Shown: positions 46,745 through 55,623 of the stretch, piece by piece | Layout: the number at the start of each line of letters is the position of its first letter | Numbering within the stretch: position 1 is the stretch's first letter | DNA from: Micromonospora terminaliae | Lineage (GTDB): Bacteria; Actinomycetota; Actinomycetes; Mycobacteriales; Micromonosporaceae | Length of the DNA: 64,000 bases | Assembly: GCF_009671205.1 (NCBI RefSeq) | Contig: NZ_CP045309.1 | Coordinates: 1,240,001-1,304,000 of the forward strand | Direction: 5' to 3' | Program-made: the position numbers and the translations under genes | The notes under the pieces: model-generated | The model's input: only the letters and a program-made list of their open reading frames with translations | The model's database searches: none | What the model was told of the DNA's origin: nothing

Positions 46745-47275
46745 ATGACACAGGCAGCCGGGCCGGCCGGGTCGGACACCGACGCCGTCATCAGCCTGAC
46801 CGGCCGCTTCGCCGATCGGGACGCGTGGCAGGCCGAAGGCTGGTGCCGCATCGAGCACGCGCTGGAGCTGATCGGGACCCGGTCGGCGATGATCCTCATG
46901 CGCGAGATCTACTACGGCGGCCGACGCTTCGACGACCTGGCCCGGCGTACCGGCCTGACCGAGGCGGTGGCGGCCAAGCGGCTCAAGCAACTGGTCGCCG
47001 ACGGTCTGCTGCAGCGGCGGCCGTACCAGGACCCGGGTAAGCGGACCAGATACGAGTACGTCCTCACCGATCTGGGCCGGGACCTCTTTCCCGTGCTCGT
47101 CGCCCTCATCCAGTGGGGGGAGCGGCTCGGCCGGCCGGGCGGCGTCGAACTCGTGCACGTCGGGTGCGGAAGCCCGCTCGGTGTCGTGGTGAGCTGTGCG
47201 AAAGGGCACGAGGTGGCACTACCCGACACGGCCGCCCGGTTGGTGGCGGACGGAGACGGCGCCTCCGCTAGTTGA
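46745..47275 (+). CDS. HxlR-family transcriptional regulator
   Basis: The 176-residue protein has a winged HTH in residues 30-125: WCRIEHALELIGTRSAMILM, REIYYGGRRFDDLARRTGLT and LKQLVADGLLQRRPYQDPGK, the HxlR pattern. A ~50-residue C-terminal tail has two Cys (VGCGSPLG, SCAKGHE) that could sense oxidants or metal. ATG 46745 is preferred because an earlier ATG at 46712 would lie inside the inverted repeat. It converges on the GNAT gene, 23 bp away. Confidence 0.9.
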   Translation: MTQAAGPAGSDTDAVISLTGRFADRDAWQAEGWCRIEHALELIGTRSAMILMREIYYGGRRFDDLARRTGLTEAVAAKRLKQLVADGLLQRRPYQDPGKRTRYEYVLTDLGRDLFPVLVALIQWGERLGRPGGVELVHVGCGSPLGVVVSCAKGHEVALPDTAARLVADGDGASAS

Positions 47276-47298
47276 TCAGTCTTCGAAGCCCTTCTCGC

Positions 47299-47820
47299 TC
47301 AGGATCCTGTTGATGCGGGCGCGAGGCCGGTCCCGAGCTCAGCGACCATCGTGTCCGCGTCCTCGAACGACTCGACCGTGCGGAACCCTTCGGCGGCGTA
47401 CAGCCGCGCGGCGAAGTTCGCCCGCTCCACGCTCAGCGACACCGTCGGGACGCCATGTTCCCGCGCGGCGTCCAGCGCAGCGCGCAGGAGCGCCCGGCCC
47501 ACACCGCGGCCTCGCCACGTCTCCACCACGCCGATGGTCAGCTCCGGCACGTCGTCGCTCACGTACCCGTAACCCGGATCAGCGGCGGTCAGGTAGCGGC
47601 ACCAGGCCGCGCCGACCGGCCGGTCGGCCGCGTCCACCGCGACCAGGCCGAAGTCGTCCGGCCGCGGCCAGCCGGTGACATAGTGAGCCAGCTCGGGGTT
47701 CGCCAGGATCTGCTCGCGCGACCAGTTGCGCTCGGGCAGCCAGTTCACCGCCTCCACGAGCATGTCAGCCAGGAAATCGGAATCAGCCGAGGTGGCTGCG
47801 CGGATGCCGAAGTCGGTCAC
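47299..47820 (-). CDS. GNAT-family N-acetyltransferase
   Basis: This 173-residue protein has the acetyl-CoA-binding motif VVETWRGRGVGRALLRAAL (R/Q-x-x-G-x-G/A) and a C-terminal NFAARLYAAEGFRTV strand-helix. The substrate is unknown. GTG 47820 is chosen since the family fold begins ten residues later; the frame is open further upstream with low-complexity sequence. Confidence 0.87.
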   Translation of the reverse strand: MTDFGIRAATSADSDFLADMLVEAVNWLPERNWSREQILANPELAHYVTGWPRPDDFGLVAVDAADRPVGAAWCRYLTAADPGYGYVSDDVPELTIGVVETWRGRGVGRALLRAALDAAREHGVPTVSLSVERANFAARLYAAEGFRTVESFEDADTMVAELGTGLAPASTGS

Positions 47821-47939
47821 CGCCGAAGCCTCGCACAGAGGCCGGCGCCGGCGCGGACCTGACGTACCGTCGCCGTCGCCATCGCGCCGGCCCTCCACGT
47901 CCGGTGGAGCCGGTCCGGTGTGGCCCGGCTCCGTGCCGA

Positions 47940-49091
47940 TCAGTACGGGCGGAGCGACGTGAAGAATTGCGTCAGTTCGCCGGCGAGCAGTTCCGGTTCC
48001 TCCAGCGGCATGAAGTGCCCGCCCCTACCCGGTTCGCTCCAGTGCCGGATGTCGGTGCAGGCGCGTTCGGCGATCTCGCGGGGGAAGTTGGCACAGGAGG
48101 GTTCGGTGCTCACCGTGAACGCCGCGGGCACGGTGATGTCCGGTCGTGGGCTGTTGTGGTCGAAGTCGACGTACTGGCGGAACGAGGAACCGATGGCGCC
48201 GCTGGTCCAGTACAGGGTGATGATCGTCAGCAGCGTGTCCCGGTCGAACCGGCTCTCCAGGTCCCCGTGGTTGTCGCTCCAGTCCCGGTACTTGTCGACG
48301 AGCCAGGCGGCCAGCCCGGCCGGCGAGTCGGCCAGCGCCGCGGCGATGGTGTCCGGCCGGGTCCCCATGATGGCGCTGTAACCGCCGTCGGTCTCGTCGT
48401 ACGCTGCCTCGGCATCGAGATACGCCTGCTCGGCCGGCGACAGCGGACGGGAGTCGAAGCTGGCCGGGAACGGCGGATGGATCATGTGGATGCCCGCCAC
48501 CTGATCGGGATACAGCGCGCCGAGCCAACCGGTGACCACACCGCCGACATCGCCGCCGAAGGCCCCGTAACGCCGGTAGCCGAGGACGTCGGTCATCAAC
48601 GCGTGCAGCGTCTGTGCCATCGCGGCGCGGGTGAGCGGACCCTTCGGCAGCTCCGAGTAGAGGAAGCCGGGCAGCGAGGGCACCACCACGTCGAAGGCAT
48701 CGGCGGGCTCGCCCCCGTACTTCGTGGGGTCGGTCAGACGGTCGACCAGCGGCAGCATCTCCACGAAGCTGCTGGGCCAGCCGTGACTCAGAATCAGCGG
48801 CAGCGGTGCGGGCGCGCCTTCCGGACGCACCCCGGGCACGCGAAGGAAGTGCACGCGGCGGCCGCCGATCCGGGCCTGGTAGTGCGGCAGCGCGTTGAGT
48901 TCGGCCTCGCGGGCACGCCAGTCGAACGTGTCGGCCCAGTAGGACACCAGATGCCGCAGGTAGTCGGGGTCGGTGCCGGTCCGCCACGGCTGATCGCCGC
49001 TGCGGTCCGTGAAACGGGTACGGGCCAGGCGGGCCCGCAGGTCGTCGAGTACCTCGTCGGATACGTCGATGCGGAACGGGGAGAAGAGCAT
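47940..49091 (-). CDS. epoxide hydrolase family protein
   Basis: The 383-residue alpha/beta hydrolase has the N-terminal EHN domain (PFRIDVSDEVLDDLRARLAR), the oxyanion HGWPSSF loop, the nucleophile elbow GGDVGG and a late catalytic His in GGHFMPLEEPE. In epoxide hydrolases the Asp attacks the epoxide. The elbow has Val where Trp is common, so specificity may differ. A small ORF and hairpin precede it. Its own ribosome site is GGAGG at 49096-49100. Confidence 0.9.
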   Translation of the reverse strand: MLFSPFRIDVSDEVLDDLRARLARTRFTDRSGDQPWRTGTDPDYLRHLVSYWADTFDWRAREAELNALPHYQARIGGRRVHFLRVPGVRPEGAPAPLPLILSHGWPSSFVEMLPLVDRLTDPTKYGGEPADAFDVVVPSLPGFLYSELPKGPLTRAAMAQTLHALMTDVLGYRRYGAFGGDVGGVVTGWLGALYPDQVAGIHMIHPPFPASFDSRPLSPAEQAYLDAEAAYDETDGGYSAIMGTRPDTIAAALADSPAGLAAWLVDKYRDWSDNHGDLESRFDRDTLLTIITLYWTSGAIGSSFRQYVDFDHNSPRPDITVPAAFTVSTEPSCANFPREIAERACTDIRHWSEPGRGGHFMPLEEPELLAGELTQFFTSLRPY

Positions 49092-49095
49092 TGTT

Positions 49096-49110
49096 CCTCC
49101 GGTCAGGAGG
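49096..49110 (-). promoter_or_regulatory. hairpin that can mask the ribosome site of the epoxide hydrolase gene
   Basis: On the minus strand CCTCC (49110-49106), TGACC and GGAGG (49100-49096) form a 5-bp stem whose 3' arm is the ribosome site for ATG 49091. It lies 19 bp after the stop of the small ORF. Confidence 0.45.
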
Positions 49111-49128
49111 GCGCTCCCCGGCGCGAGG

Positions 49129-49182
49129 TCAGCGGACAGGGATGGCGGGGTGGAGCGCCCGGATGTGACATTGGGTGTACAT
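49129..49182 (-). CDS. 17-residue small ORF, possible leader peptide
   Basis: The peptide is MYTQCHIRALHPAIPVR. It has a very strong ribosome site (GGGAGGTGAG ending about 4 bases before ATG) and ends 37 bp before the epoxide hydrolase start. A candidate -10 element TACGAT (49221-49216) lies upstream. The strong site and the downstream hairpin support a regulatory leader; Cys5 may be meaningful. Conservation is untested. Confidence 0.5.
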   Translation of the reverse strand: MYTQCHIRALHPAIPVR

Positions 49183-49411
49183 CGGGCTCACCTCCCCTCG
49201 TCGCTGACGCGGCTGATCGTACACGGGTGTGCTTCCTGCTCCTCGTCCTCCAGGCTGCCACAGGGCGCGACGACCGGGCATCGTCGGGCGAGATCATCTT
49301 GCCGTCGACCGGCGTGGTCGAGTGGCGACGTGGTACGAGTGCTCGGTGGGTTCTCCTGGTCGCCGTCCGCTGGGCCTCGGCGCGTCCCGGCGTGACCGTC
49401 ATCGCGGGCAG

Positions 49412-50560
49412 GTGAAGGTGGTCGCCGGCAAACTCTGGCGGCGAGGATCCGGGGCGGGTCGCCTGCGGCTGCGGCAACTGGAGGCCGCTTCGGTGATCTC
49501 GGTGCAGGCGGGTCTTGCCGCCGCGCTGGCCTGGCGGATCGGACACGACGTGCTGGGCAACCCGGCACCCGTCTTCGCTCCGTCCGCCGCGGTCGGCACG
49601 ATCGTCGCCGCGCTCGGCCAGCGCGCCCACCGGACGATCGAACTGCTGCTCGGGGTCGGTCTCGGCATCGCCATCACCGATTTCCTGCTGGGTGTGCTCG
49701 GCACCGGTTTCTGGCAGACCGGAATCGTCGTCGGCGGCGCCATCCTCACGACCCTCGTGCTGTTCGGACGCGGCGGAGCGGCCGTCGGGCAGGCCGGCGG
49801 CACCGCCGTGCTGCTGGCCACCCTGGCGCCGGCGCAGAAGGACCTCGAATGGCCGCGGATCGTCGAGGCCACCGTCGGTGGCGTGGTGGGCCTTCTGGTG
49901 GTGGCACTGCTGCTGCCGCTGAACCCGATGCGGATCCTCGACCGTGACGCCGCTCCGATCTTCGCCGGTCTCGCCCGCGAGCTCCGGGAGGTGGCCGCAG
50001 CGCTGACCGACCGCGACCGGGAGCGGGCCGTGCACGCCCTGACCGCACTCCGCAGCATGGGGCCGGACCTGGAGCGGTTGCACGAGGCGCTCAGCGGCGC
50101 CGAGGAGGTGGTCGGTCTGGCCCCGGCGCGATGGCTGCGCAGGAAGGACGTGGAGCGCTTCGCGGGAGCCACGCGACTCCTGGAACGCATCATCGAACAC
50201 AGCCGCGGCGTCGCCCGCCGGTCGGCGATGGTGCTGCAGTACCAGGAGCCGGTCCCGACGGAACTGGCGACCAGTGTCGGACGGCTCGCCGACGCGGTCG
50301 AACTGCTGCGCGGCGAACATCGCGCCGGGCGCCCCACCGAGAAGACCCGACGCGCGGTGTACGACGCGGTGCACGAGGCCGGACGAGCCCGCGGGCGTGG
50401 CGTCGGCGAGTTCGGGGAGGCGGTGGTCACCCAGCTACGCACCGCCGCGAGCGATCTCCTGCGCGCCACCGGCTGCGACGCCACCTCAGCGAACGACCAG
50501 GTACGACAGGCGGCACAACTGGGCGCGAAATCGGTTCAGGCACGGGACGAGCCGCGGTGA
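49412..50560 (+). CDS. FUSC-type membrane protein (aromatic-acid exporter-like)
   Basis: The 382-residue protein has about six N-terminal helices (28-175), with VISVQAGLAAALAWRIGHDV, FAPSAAVGTIVAALGQRAHR and LLLGVGLGIAITDFLLGVL. A cytoplasmic, mostly helical C-terminal half follows. This matches the FUSC/YqjA-like half-exporters. GTG 49412 is taken as start; GTG 49418 is an alternative. The gene is divergent from the epoxide hydrolase across about 230 bp with no other gene seen. Its end overlaps the next gene tail-to-tail by 25 bp. Confidence 0.85.
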   Translation: MKVVAGKLWRRGSGAGRLRLRQLEAASVISVQAGLAAALAWRIGHDVLGNPAPVFAPSAAVGTIVAALGQRAHRTIELLLGVGLGIAITDFLLGVLGTGFWQTGIVVGGAILTTLVLFGRGGAAVGQAGGTAVLLATLAPAQKDLEWPRIVEATVGGVVGLLVVALLLPLNPMRILDRDAAPIFAGLARELREVAAALTDRDRERAVHALTALRSMGPDLERLHEALSGAEEVVGLAPARWLRRKDVERFAGATRLLERIIEHSRGVARRSAMVLQYQEPVPTELATSVGRLADAVELLRGEHRAGRPTEKTRRAVYDAVHEAGRARGRGVGEFGEAVVTQLRTAASDLLRATGCDATSANDQVRQAAQLGAKSVQARDEPR

Positions 50561-51792
50561 TCGGGGACCGGGGCGATCGGGTCGGCTACGGCCTGGCCCG
50601 CCGCTCGTGCCGCCCGTCGGCGCCAGGGCGCGGCCAGGAGCAGGACGGCCAGGGCGCCGACGGCGCCGGGACCGAGGATGGCCACCCACGACACCGACCG
50701 CGCTGGTGCGGCGTGCTCGTGCTGCCCGGCCTTGACCTGGGCCACGGGACGGTCGGTCTTCTTCTTCTCGTCGGGGGTGACCAGGCGGCCGACCGACGCG
50801 CCGGGGGAGAGGGCGAACCCCCAGTTCAGCAGCGCCGCGGCCTCGCCCAGGCTGCCCAGTGGCGCGGTCTCCGCGCCGAGCAGGGTCACGGCGAGCCGCC
50901 GGCCGTCCCGCTCGGCCACCCCCACGTACGTCTGGCGGGCCAGGTCGGTGAAGCCCGTCTTCCCACCCAGCGTGCCGGGATAGTGGTCCAGCAGCGTGTT
51001 GTCGTGGGTGATGGAGAAGCCCGGCCGTCCCGGCTCCGCCGGAATGTCCGCCACCCGGGTGGCCACGTACCGCCGGAAGTCCGGGCGGGCGTAGGTGGCC
51101 CGCGCGATGAGCGCCAGGTCGTACGCGCTGGTGTACTGGCCGGGTCCGTCCAGGCCGGACGGTGTCGCCGCATGGGTCTGGTTCGCGCCCAGCCGGTGCG
51201 CCTCGTCGTTCATCGCCTGCACGCCGCCCGGCCGGCCGGCGGTGCCGCCGCCGACGCGGGCCAGCACGTTGGCCGCGTCGTTGCCCGACCTGAGGAGGAG
51301 CCCCAGCCAGAGGCTCTCGATCGAGTACCTGCCGCCCGGCACCAGCCCCATCACCGAACTGGCCGGATCGAGATCCTGCAGGTCCGCGCGGGTCACCTCG
51401 ACCACCTGGGCCGGGTCGAGGCGGGGCATCAGGGCCGCGGCCAGCAGCATCTTCTGCACGCTGGCCGGTGTGCGGCGTTCGTGCGGTCCGCAGCCACCCA
51501 GCACCGCGCCGCTGTCGAGGTCCGCCACGAGCCACGAGGTGGCGGTCACCGCCGGTGCCGCCGGCGCACCGGCCGGGATGGACAGCCCCGGCGTCGCCAG
51601 CGACTCGCCGCCGACGGCCAGGTCGGCGGGACCGACCGGCGGCGGGGACGGCACGGGCGGTGGGGCGACCGGCGGCTTCACGGCCGGGCAGGGGACGTAC
51701 GGCGCGGCGGCCCGCGCCGGTGCGGCGGGCACCAGGGCCGGCGTCGTCATGAGGGCGCTGAGCGCCACTGCGGCGATACGAAAGATGGCCAC
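50536..51792 (-). CDS. D-alanyl-D-alanine carboxypeptidase (PBP5-like, S11), membrane anchored
   Basis: This 418-residue protein has a signal peptide (1-29) and a Pro-rich linker. The S11 domain contains PASVQKMLLAA (SxxK), LLRSGNDAANVLA (SGN) and LGGKTGFTDLA (KTG). A C-terminal helix (about 372-392, AILGPGAVGALAVLLLA) anchors it. It trims the terminal D-Ala of peptidoglycan stem peptides outside the membrane. The start is GTG 51792. Confidence 0.92.
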   Translation of the reverse strand: MAIFRIAAVALSALMTTPALVPAAPARAAAPYVPCPAVKPPVAPPPVPSPPPVGPADLAVGGESLATPGLSIPAGAPAAPAVTATSWLVADLDSGAVLGGCGPHERRTPASVQKMLLAAALMPRLDPAQVVEVTRADLQDLDPASSVMGLVPGGRYSIESLWLGLLLRSGNDAANVLARVGGGTAGRPGGVQAMNDEAHRLGANQTHAATPSGLDGPGQYTSAYDLALIARATYARPDFRRYVATRVADIPAEPGRPGFSITHDNTLLDHYPGTLGGKTGFTDLARQTYVGVAERDGRRLAVTLLGAETAPLGSLGEAAALLNWGFALSPGASVGRLVTPDEKKKTDRPVAQVKAGQHEHAAPARSVSWVAILGPGAVGALAVLLLAAPWRRRAARAAGQAVADPIAPVPDHRGSSRA

Positions 51793-52056
51793 GTCAAAGG
51801 ACCGTAATCGCCCGCCGTGCGGGTACGGCCCGGTTGTAAAAAGTGGTCCGGGGAGGGCCGGAAATTCCGGCCTCGGCCTCGCCGGTGCTTTCCTGCTGGC
51901 CTCGTGCCGTTTCGTGCGGCTCGGCCCGTCCGGTAAGCGCCGCCGGGGCGGTTGGCGTTCGTCTCCCATTTCCGTCGAAACGGTTCCGAAGAGTTCTCGC
52001 CCGCCGGTTCGTGCCGTCCGGGGCCACAGAGCCGGTGGTGCAGCCTTTCGGCCCGG

Positions 52057-53307
52057 TCAGGCGGATCCCGCCAGACCGTGCACGCCGACGAGGCCGGGCA
52101 CCGCGACGCGGCCGAGTTCCCGGCCGGTGACGGGATCGTGCCAGCTCACCGAGTCCCGCTGGCCCACGTAGAGGCGGTCGCCGTCGCGCCCGGCCACGAG
52201 GCCGGAGACCGGCTCGCGTACCGGAAAGTCGAGCGTGCCGGTCAGGCGGGTGAGGTCCAGCGTCCGGACCGTCGTGCCGGCGGCGAGGAAGAGGCGGTCG
52301 GGGCCGGCGGCGGCGTGAGCGGCGCCCGCGCCGCGGGCCAGCGGGACCGTCCGGCGGACGGCCAGTTCCTCGGTGGAGATGTCCGCGACGGTGCCGGACG
52401 CCACGTCGGCGACGAGGAGGCGGCCTCCGTCGGGGCTGATCGCCATGGCGTGGCCCGGTGCGGCCGCCTCACCGAACGGATGCGGCAGGTCGACGCAGTA
52501 CGCCCAGCGCTCCAACAGGTTCAAGGTGTGCACGAACGCGTGCGCGTTGCCGGGCCGGCCGCTGACGAGGTCCCGGGTGTGCCGGTGGCCGGGCTGGTGG
52601 GTGTAGAGCGTGTAGAGCACGGTGCGGTTCGGGGCGAGCACCGCCTGGCGCCCGTCGCCGCGCATCTCCTCCTCGGCGCCGGGCGGGACGGGCGACTTGT
52701 CGCGGGTGGACAGTGGGCCGGGCCGTCCGGTGGCGAGGTCGACGACCCGCACGCGGTAGCGGTCCGGCGCGGCCGCCGGAAGCCACTCGAGGACGAACAG
52801 TCCGGTGCGGTCCGCGGTGAACGCCTCCGGGACGACGTTGCCCGGCAGGTCCAGCCGCTGGCGCAGCCCACCGACGTCGGCGACCAGCACGGGTGTCCGC
52901 GTCCGCCCGGGTGGCCGCCCGCCGTTCGCGGTCGCTCCGGTCGTGGTGAGCGCCACCCCGGTGCCCTCGGCGGAGACCACCTGGGGCACCCAGCGTCCGG
53001 GCAGCACCGTCTTCGCCGAGGTGTCCCCGGTGGTGGTGTCGATCCGCCAGCAGGTGGTGTCGGGGCCCTCGGGGGCGGTCGCGAAGATCCACGCGCCGTC
53101 GGAGCTGGCGACCGCCCGGGGGATCGTCCGCCGGTCGGTCCCGCGCAGCAGGGCCGGTCCCGCGTCGACCTGGACGAGCAACGGATCGGGTACGCCGGCG
53201 GCCGGGGCCGAGGCCCGGCCGCGGGCCGGCTCGCAGCCGGCCAGTGCGGCGGCGCCGGCACCGGCGAGCAGGGTCAGGACGGTACGGCGGGAGATGGTGG
53301 CGGTCAT
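52057..53307 (-). CDS. exported lipoprotein with YncE-like beta-propeller
   Basis: The 416-residue protein begins MTATISRRTVLTLLAG and has the lipobox LAGC at residues 22-25; the double Arg suggests Tat export. The rest is a propeller of WD/YVTN-like repeats (DPVTGRELGRVAVPGLVGVH, VADISTEELAVRRTVPL). Function is unknown; a binding or sensing role is likely. It lies 264 bp upstream of the carboxypeptidase on the same strand, with no gene in between, and is divergent from the sigma factor gene (about 100 bp). Confidence 0.82.
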   Translation of the reverse strand: MTATISRRTVLTLLAGAGAAALAGCEPARGRASAPAAGVPDPLLVQVDAGPALLRGTDRRTIPRAVASSDGAWIFATAPEGPDTTCWRIDTTTGDTSAKTVLPGRWVPQVVSAEGTGVALTTTGATANGGRPPGRTRTPVLVADVGGLRQRLDLPGNVVPEAFTADRTGLFVLEWLPAAAPDRYRVRVVDLATGRPGPLSTRDKSPVPPGAEEEMRGDGRQAVLAPNRTVLYTLYTHQPGHRHTRDLVSGRPGNAHAFVHTLNLLERWAYCVDLPHPFGEAAAPGHAMAISPDGGRLLVADVASGTVADISTEELAVRRTVPLARGAGAAHAAAGPDRLFLAAGTTVRTLDLTRLTGTLDFPVREPVSGLVAGRDGDRLYVGQRDSVSWHDPVTGRELGRVAVPGLVGVHGLAGSA

Positions 53308-53408
53308 GCCGAGGTGACACCCTCGAAGCCGCCGAGGTTCCGTGCCGCGACGGTGGAACCCGCGCGCCGCGGCCGGTGTCATGAGGGTGATCGAAGCGGA
53401 GGTCTCCA

Positions 53409-53963
53409 CTGGACGACGACGAGCTTGTCACCCGCGCCCGGGCCGGTGACCTGGAGGGGTACGAACTCCTGGTCGCCCGGCACACCGCGTCCGCGTACCG
53501 GACGGCGGTGCTGCTGGGCGCCGGGTCGGACGCGGAGGACGTCGTCCAGGAGGCGTTCGTGAAGGGGTTCCGCAACCTGGCCCGCTACCGCGGCGAGTCG
53601 TCCTTCCGGTCGTGGCTGCTGGCGATCGTCGCCAACGAGACCCGCAACCTGCACCGGTCCCGCAGCCGCCGGGACGGGCTGGTCCTGCGGGCCACGGCGG
53701 CGGACCCCGGTGCGGCGGTCGGCGAGGACGTCGCGGTCGGCGGGGTGCTCGCCGCGGAACGCCGGGCCGCGCTGGTGGCGGCGCTGCGCCGGCTTCCGGT
53801 GAAGGACCGCGAGGTGATCGTGTGCCGGTTCCTTCTCGACCTGACCGAGGAGGAGACGGTGACGACGCTCGGCTGGCCCCGGGGCACGGTGAAGTCACGG
53901 ACGTACCGGGCCCTGGCCAAGCTGCGCGGGCTGCTCGACCGCGAGGAGGTGCGCCGTGGCTGA
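53409..53963 (+). CDS. ECF RNA polymerase sigma factor, apparent CTG start
   Basis: This 184-residue sigma factor has region 2 (YELLVARHTASAYRTAVLL, AEDVVQEAFVKGFRNLARY, SSFRSWLLAIVANETRN) and region 4 (LPVKDREVIVCRFLLDLTEE, WPRGTVKSRTYRAL). The frame is closed by TGA at 53388-53390. The first possible start covering region 2 is CTG 53409, with GGAGG (53398-53402) 6 bases upstream. The next GTG (53508) would cut region 2 in half. The end overlaps the anti-sigma-like gene by 8 bp. Confidence 0.9.
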   Translation: MDDDELVTRARAGDLEGYELLVARHTASAYRTAVLLGAGSDAEDVVQEAFVKGFRNLARYRGESSFRSWLLAIVANETRNLHRSRSRRDGLVLRATAADPGAAVGEDVAVGGVLAAERRAALVAALRRLPVKDREVIVCRFLLDLTEEETVTTLGWPRGTVKSRTYRALAKLRGLLDREEVRRG

Positions 53964-54675
53964 CCTCGAGAGCGAGTTGCGGGACCTCGCGGCCTGGCTG
54001 GAGACGCCCGAGGCCCCCGACGTGACCGCCCGGGTGCGCGCCCGGCTCGCCACCCCGGTACGGCGGCGGCGCCGCTGGCGCTGGTGGCTCGCCGCGGCCC
54101 TGGCCGCCCTGCTCGTCGCCCTGCTGCCGCCGGGGCGCGCCGCCATCGCCGACGCCGTGACGGGACTGCTGCGCTTCTCCGGGATCGTCATCGACACCGG
54201 CTCGGCGCCACCGGCGCCCACCGGGGTGCCGTCACCGCTGCCGGCGCAGCGGCCCGCCACCCTCGCCGAGGCGCAGCGGCATCTGCGCTTCCCCATCCGG
54301 GTGCCGGTCGAGCTCGGCGACCCGGAGCAGGTGCTGGTCGCCGACCCGGACGGCGCCGGCGCGTACCGGGTGGTGACGCTGCTCTACCGCGGTGGCGCGC
54401 TGCGCCTCGACGCCTTCGACGGGCATCTCGATCCGGTGTTCCACAAGCAGATCGGTGGGCCGGGTGTCGAGTGGGTGGAGGTCGACGGCGACTTCGCGGT
54501 CTGGATCGGCGGCCCGCACGAGCTGGCGTACGTCGACCGCACCGGCACGGTGCGCGTCGAGACCGCGCGCCTCGCCGCGGCCACCCTGATCTGGGAGGAC
54601 GCCGGCGTCAGCTACCGGCTGGAGGGCGATCTCACCCGGGACGAGGCGATCCGGACGGCCGCCTCCCTCGACTAG
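53956..54675 (+). CDS. membrane protein, probable anti-sigma factor
   Basis: The 239 residues comprise a ~38-residue acidic cytoplasmic part (LESELRDLAAWLETPEAPDV), one membrane helix (about 42-62) and an extracytoplasmic domain. No zinc-binding HxxxCxxC motif is present. The role is inferred from overlap with the ECF sigma gene and from topology. The start is GTG. Confidence 0.72.
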   Translation: MADLESELRDLAAWLETPEAPDVTARVRARLATPVRRRRRWRWWLAAALAALLVALLPPGRAAIADAVTGLLRFSGIVIDTGSAPPAPTGVPSPLPAQRPATLAEAQRHLRFPIRVPVELGDPEQVLVADPDGAGAYRVVTLLYRGGALRLDAFDGHLDPVFHKQIGGPGVEWVEVDGDFAVWIGGPHELAYVDRTGTVRVETARLAAATLIWEDAGVSYRLEGDLTRDEAIRTAASLD

Positions 54676-54781
54676 GGGCCCCCGGGGAACGGCGGTCATC
54701 CGAGGGAACCCGCGCCGCCCAGCCGGTGTCGTGAGGACAGGGGTGCCGCCCACCGGCACCGACGACGTCCGGAGGTGCGGG

Positions 54782-55282
54782 ATGGGTTCCTGGGGCAGAC
54801 CCCTGTTGGCGGCGGTGGTCCTGCTGGCCGGCTGCACCACCGCGGGCCGGTCCGCCACGCCCGCCACCCCGGCGGCGAGCGCACCCACCGCCTGCGCGGC
54901 CCGGGTCGAGGAGGGCCGGCTGCCGGACTGGGCCGACGCCGGGTTCAGCGGGGACGCCCGCGCGCCGCACGTGTTCGGTGCGAAGGGCGAGATCGTCGCC
55001 GTGCTGTTCGGCCAGCCGCTGACGGTCGGGCGGGGGGAGGGACCGGCCAACAAGATTCTCTGGGTCGCCCGGCCGGCGGCGACGCCGTCGCCCGACCCGG
55101 CCGCGCCGGCCACCCTCGTCATCACGGCGACGCTGGCCGGCACCACGACCCGCGCCACCCGCAAGGTCGCCGGGGGACCGGGCCCGTCGATCGTGGACCT
55201 GCCGCAGGCCGGCTGCTGGCACCTCGACCTCCGCTGGTCCGGGCGCACCGACACCATGGACCTCGTCTACCTCCCCGCCTGA
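54782..55282 (+). CDS. putative lipoprotein
   Basis: The 166-residue protein begins MGSWGRPLLAAVVLLAGCTT with a lipobox (LAGC, Cys18). A Thr/Ala/Pro linker and a compact beta-rich domain with two Cys follow. ATG 54782 has GGAGG 6 bases upstream. It follows the sigma/anti-sigma pair after 106 bp and may be in the same regulon. No family is recognised. Confidence 0.75.
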   Translation: MGSWGRPLLAAVVLLAGCTTAGRSATPATPAASAPTACAARVEEGRLPDWADAGFSGDARAPHVFGAKGEIVAVLFGQPLTVGRGEGPANKILWVARPAATPSPDPAAPATLVITATLAGTTTRATRKVAGGPGPSIVDLPQAGCWHLDLRWSGRTDTMDLVYLPA

Positions 55283-55407
55283 CAGCCGGCAGATCCTCCG
55301 GACACCGCTCACCATGGCCGGGTGAACGGATGGCGCGGCCGCACCCGCTCGGCATCGCCGCCGCCTCCGCATCGTGCATGTCCGGCACGATCGCCGGGTA
55401 ATCGGTC

Positions 55408-55596
55408 GTGGTGACCACACCTGAGCAGAGCCGGCAGCAGGAGGACGCGCTGGAGACCGGCGCCGTGTACCAGGACGCCGAAGGGCGTCGGACCAGGGAC
55501 GCGGGCGCGGGCGCCGCGAACGCCGACAGCGAGGCCGACCGAAACGCCGAGCACCTGAGGCGCGGCGAGGTCGGTCCGGGCATCCCGGAGGAGTAG
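55408..55596 (+). CDS. small hydrophilic hypothetical protein
   Basis: The 62 residues are strongly charged (PEQSRQQEDALETGAVYQDA, DADSEADRNAEHL-like) with no membrane segment and probable disorder. Codon third positions are GC-rich as in real genes. Starts GTG 55408 and GTG 55411 both fit; no clear ribosome site is seen. Function is unknown. It converges on the PucR gene. Confidence 0.5.
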   Translation: MVTTPEQSRQQEDALETGAVYQDAEGRRTRDAGAGAANADSEADRNAEHLRRGEVGPGIPEE

Positions 55597-55623
55597 CCCT
55601 CCCTCGCACCGAGCCCGGGCCGC

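Noticed and set aside
50536..50560. Overlap of the FUSC and carboxypeptidase gene ends as a sign of misannotation
   Set aside because: Both stop codons are clear and both proteins have complete family features; a 25-bp tail-to-tail overlap is acceptable.
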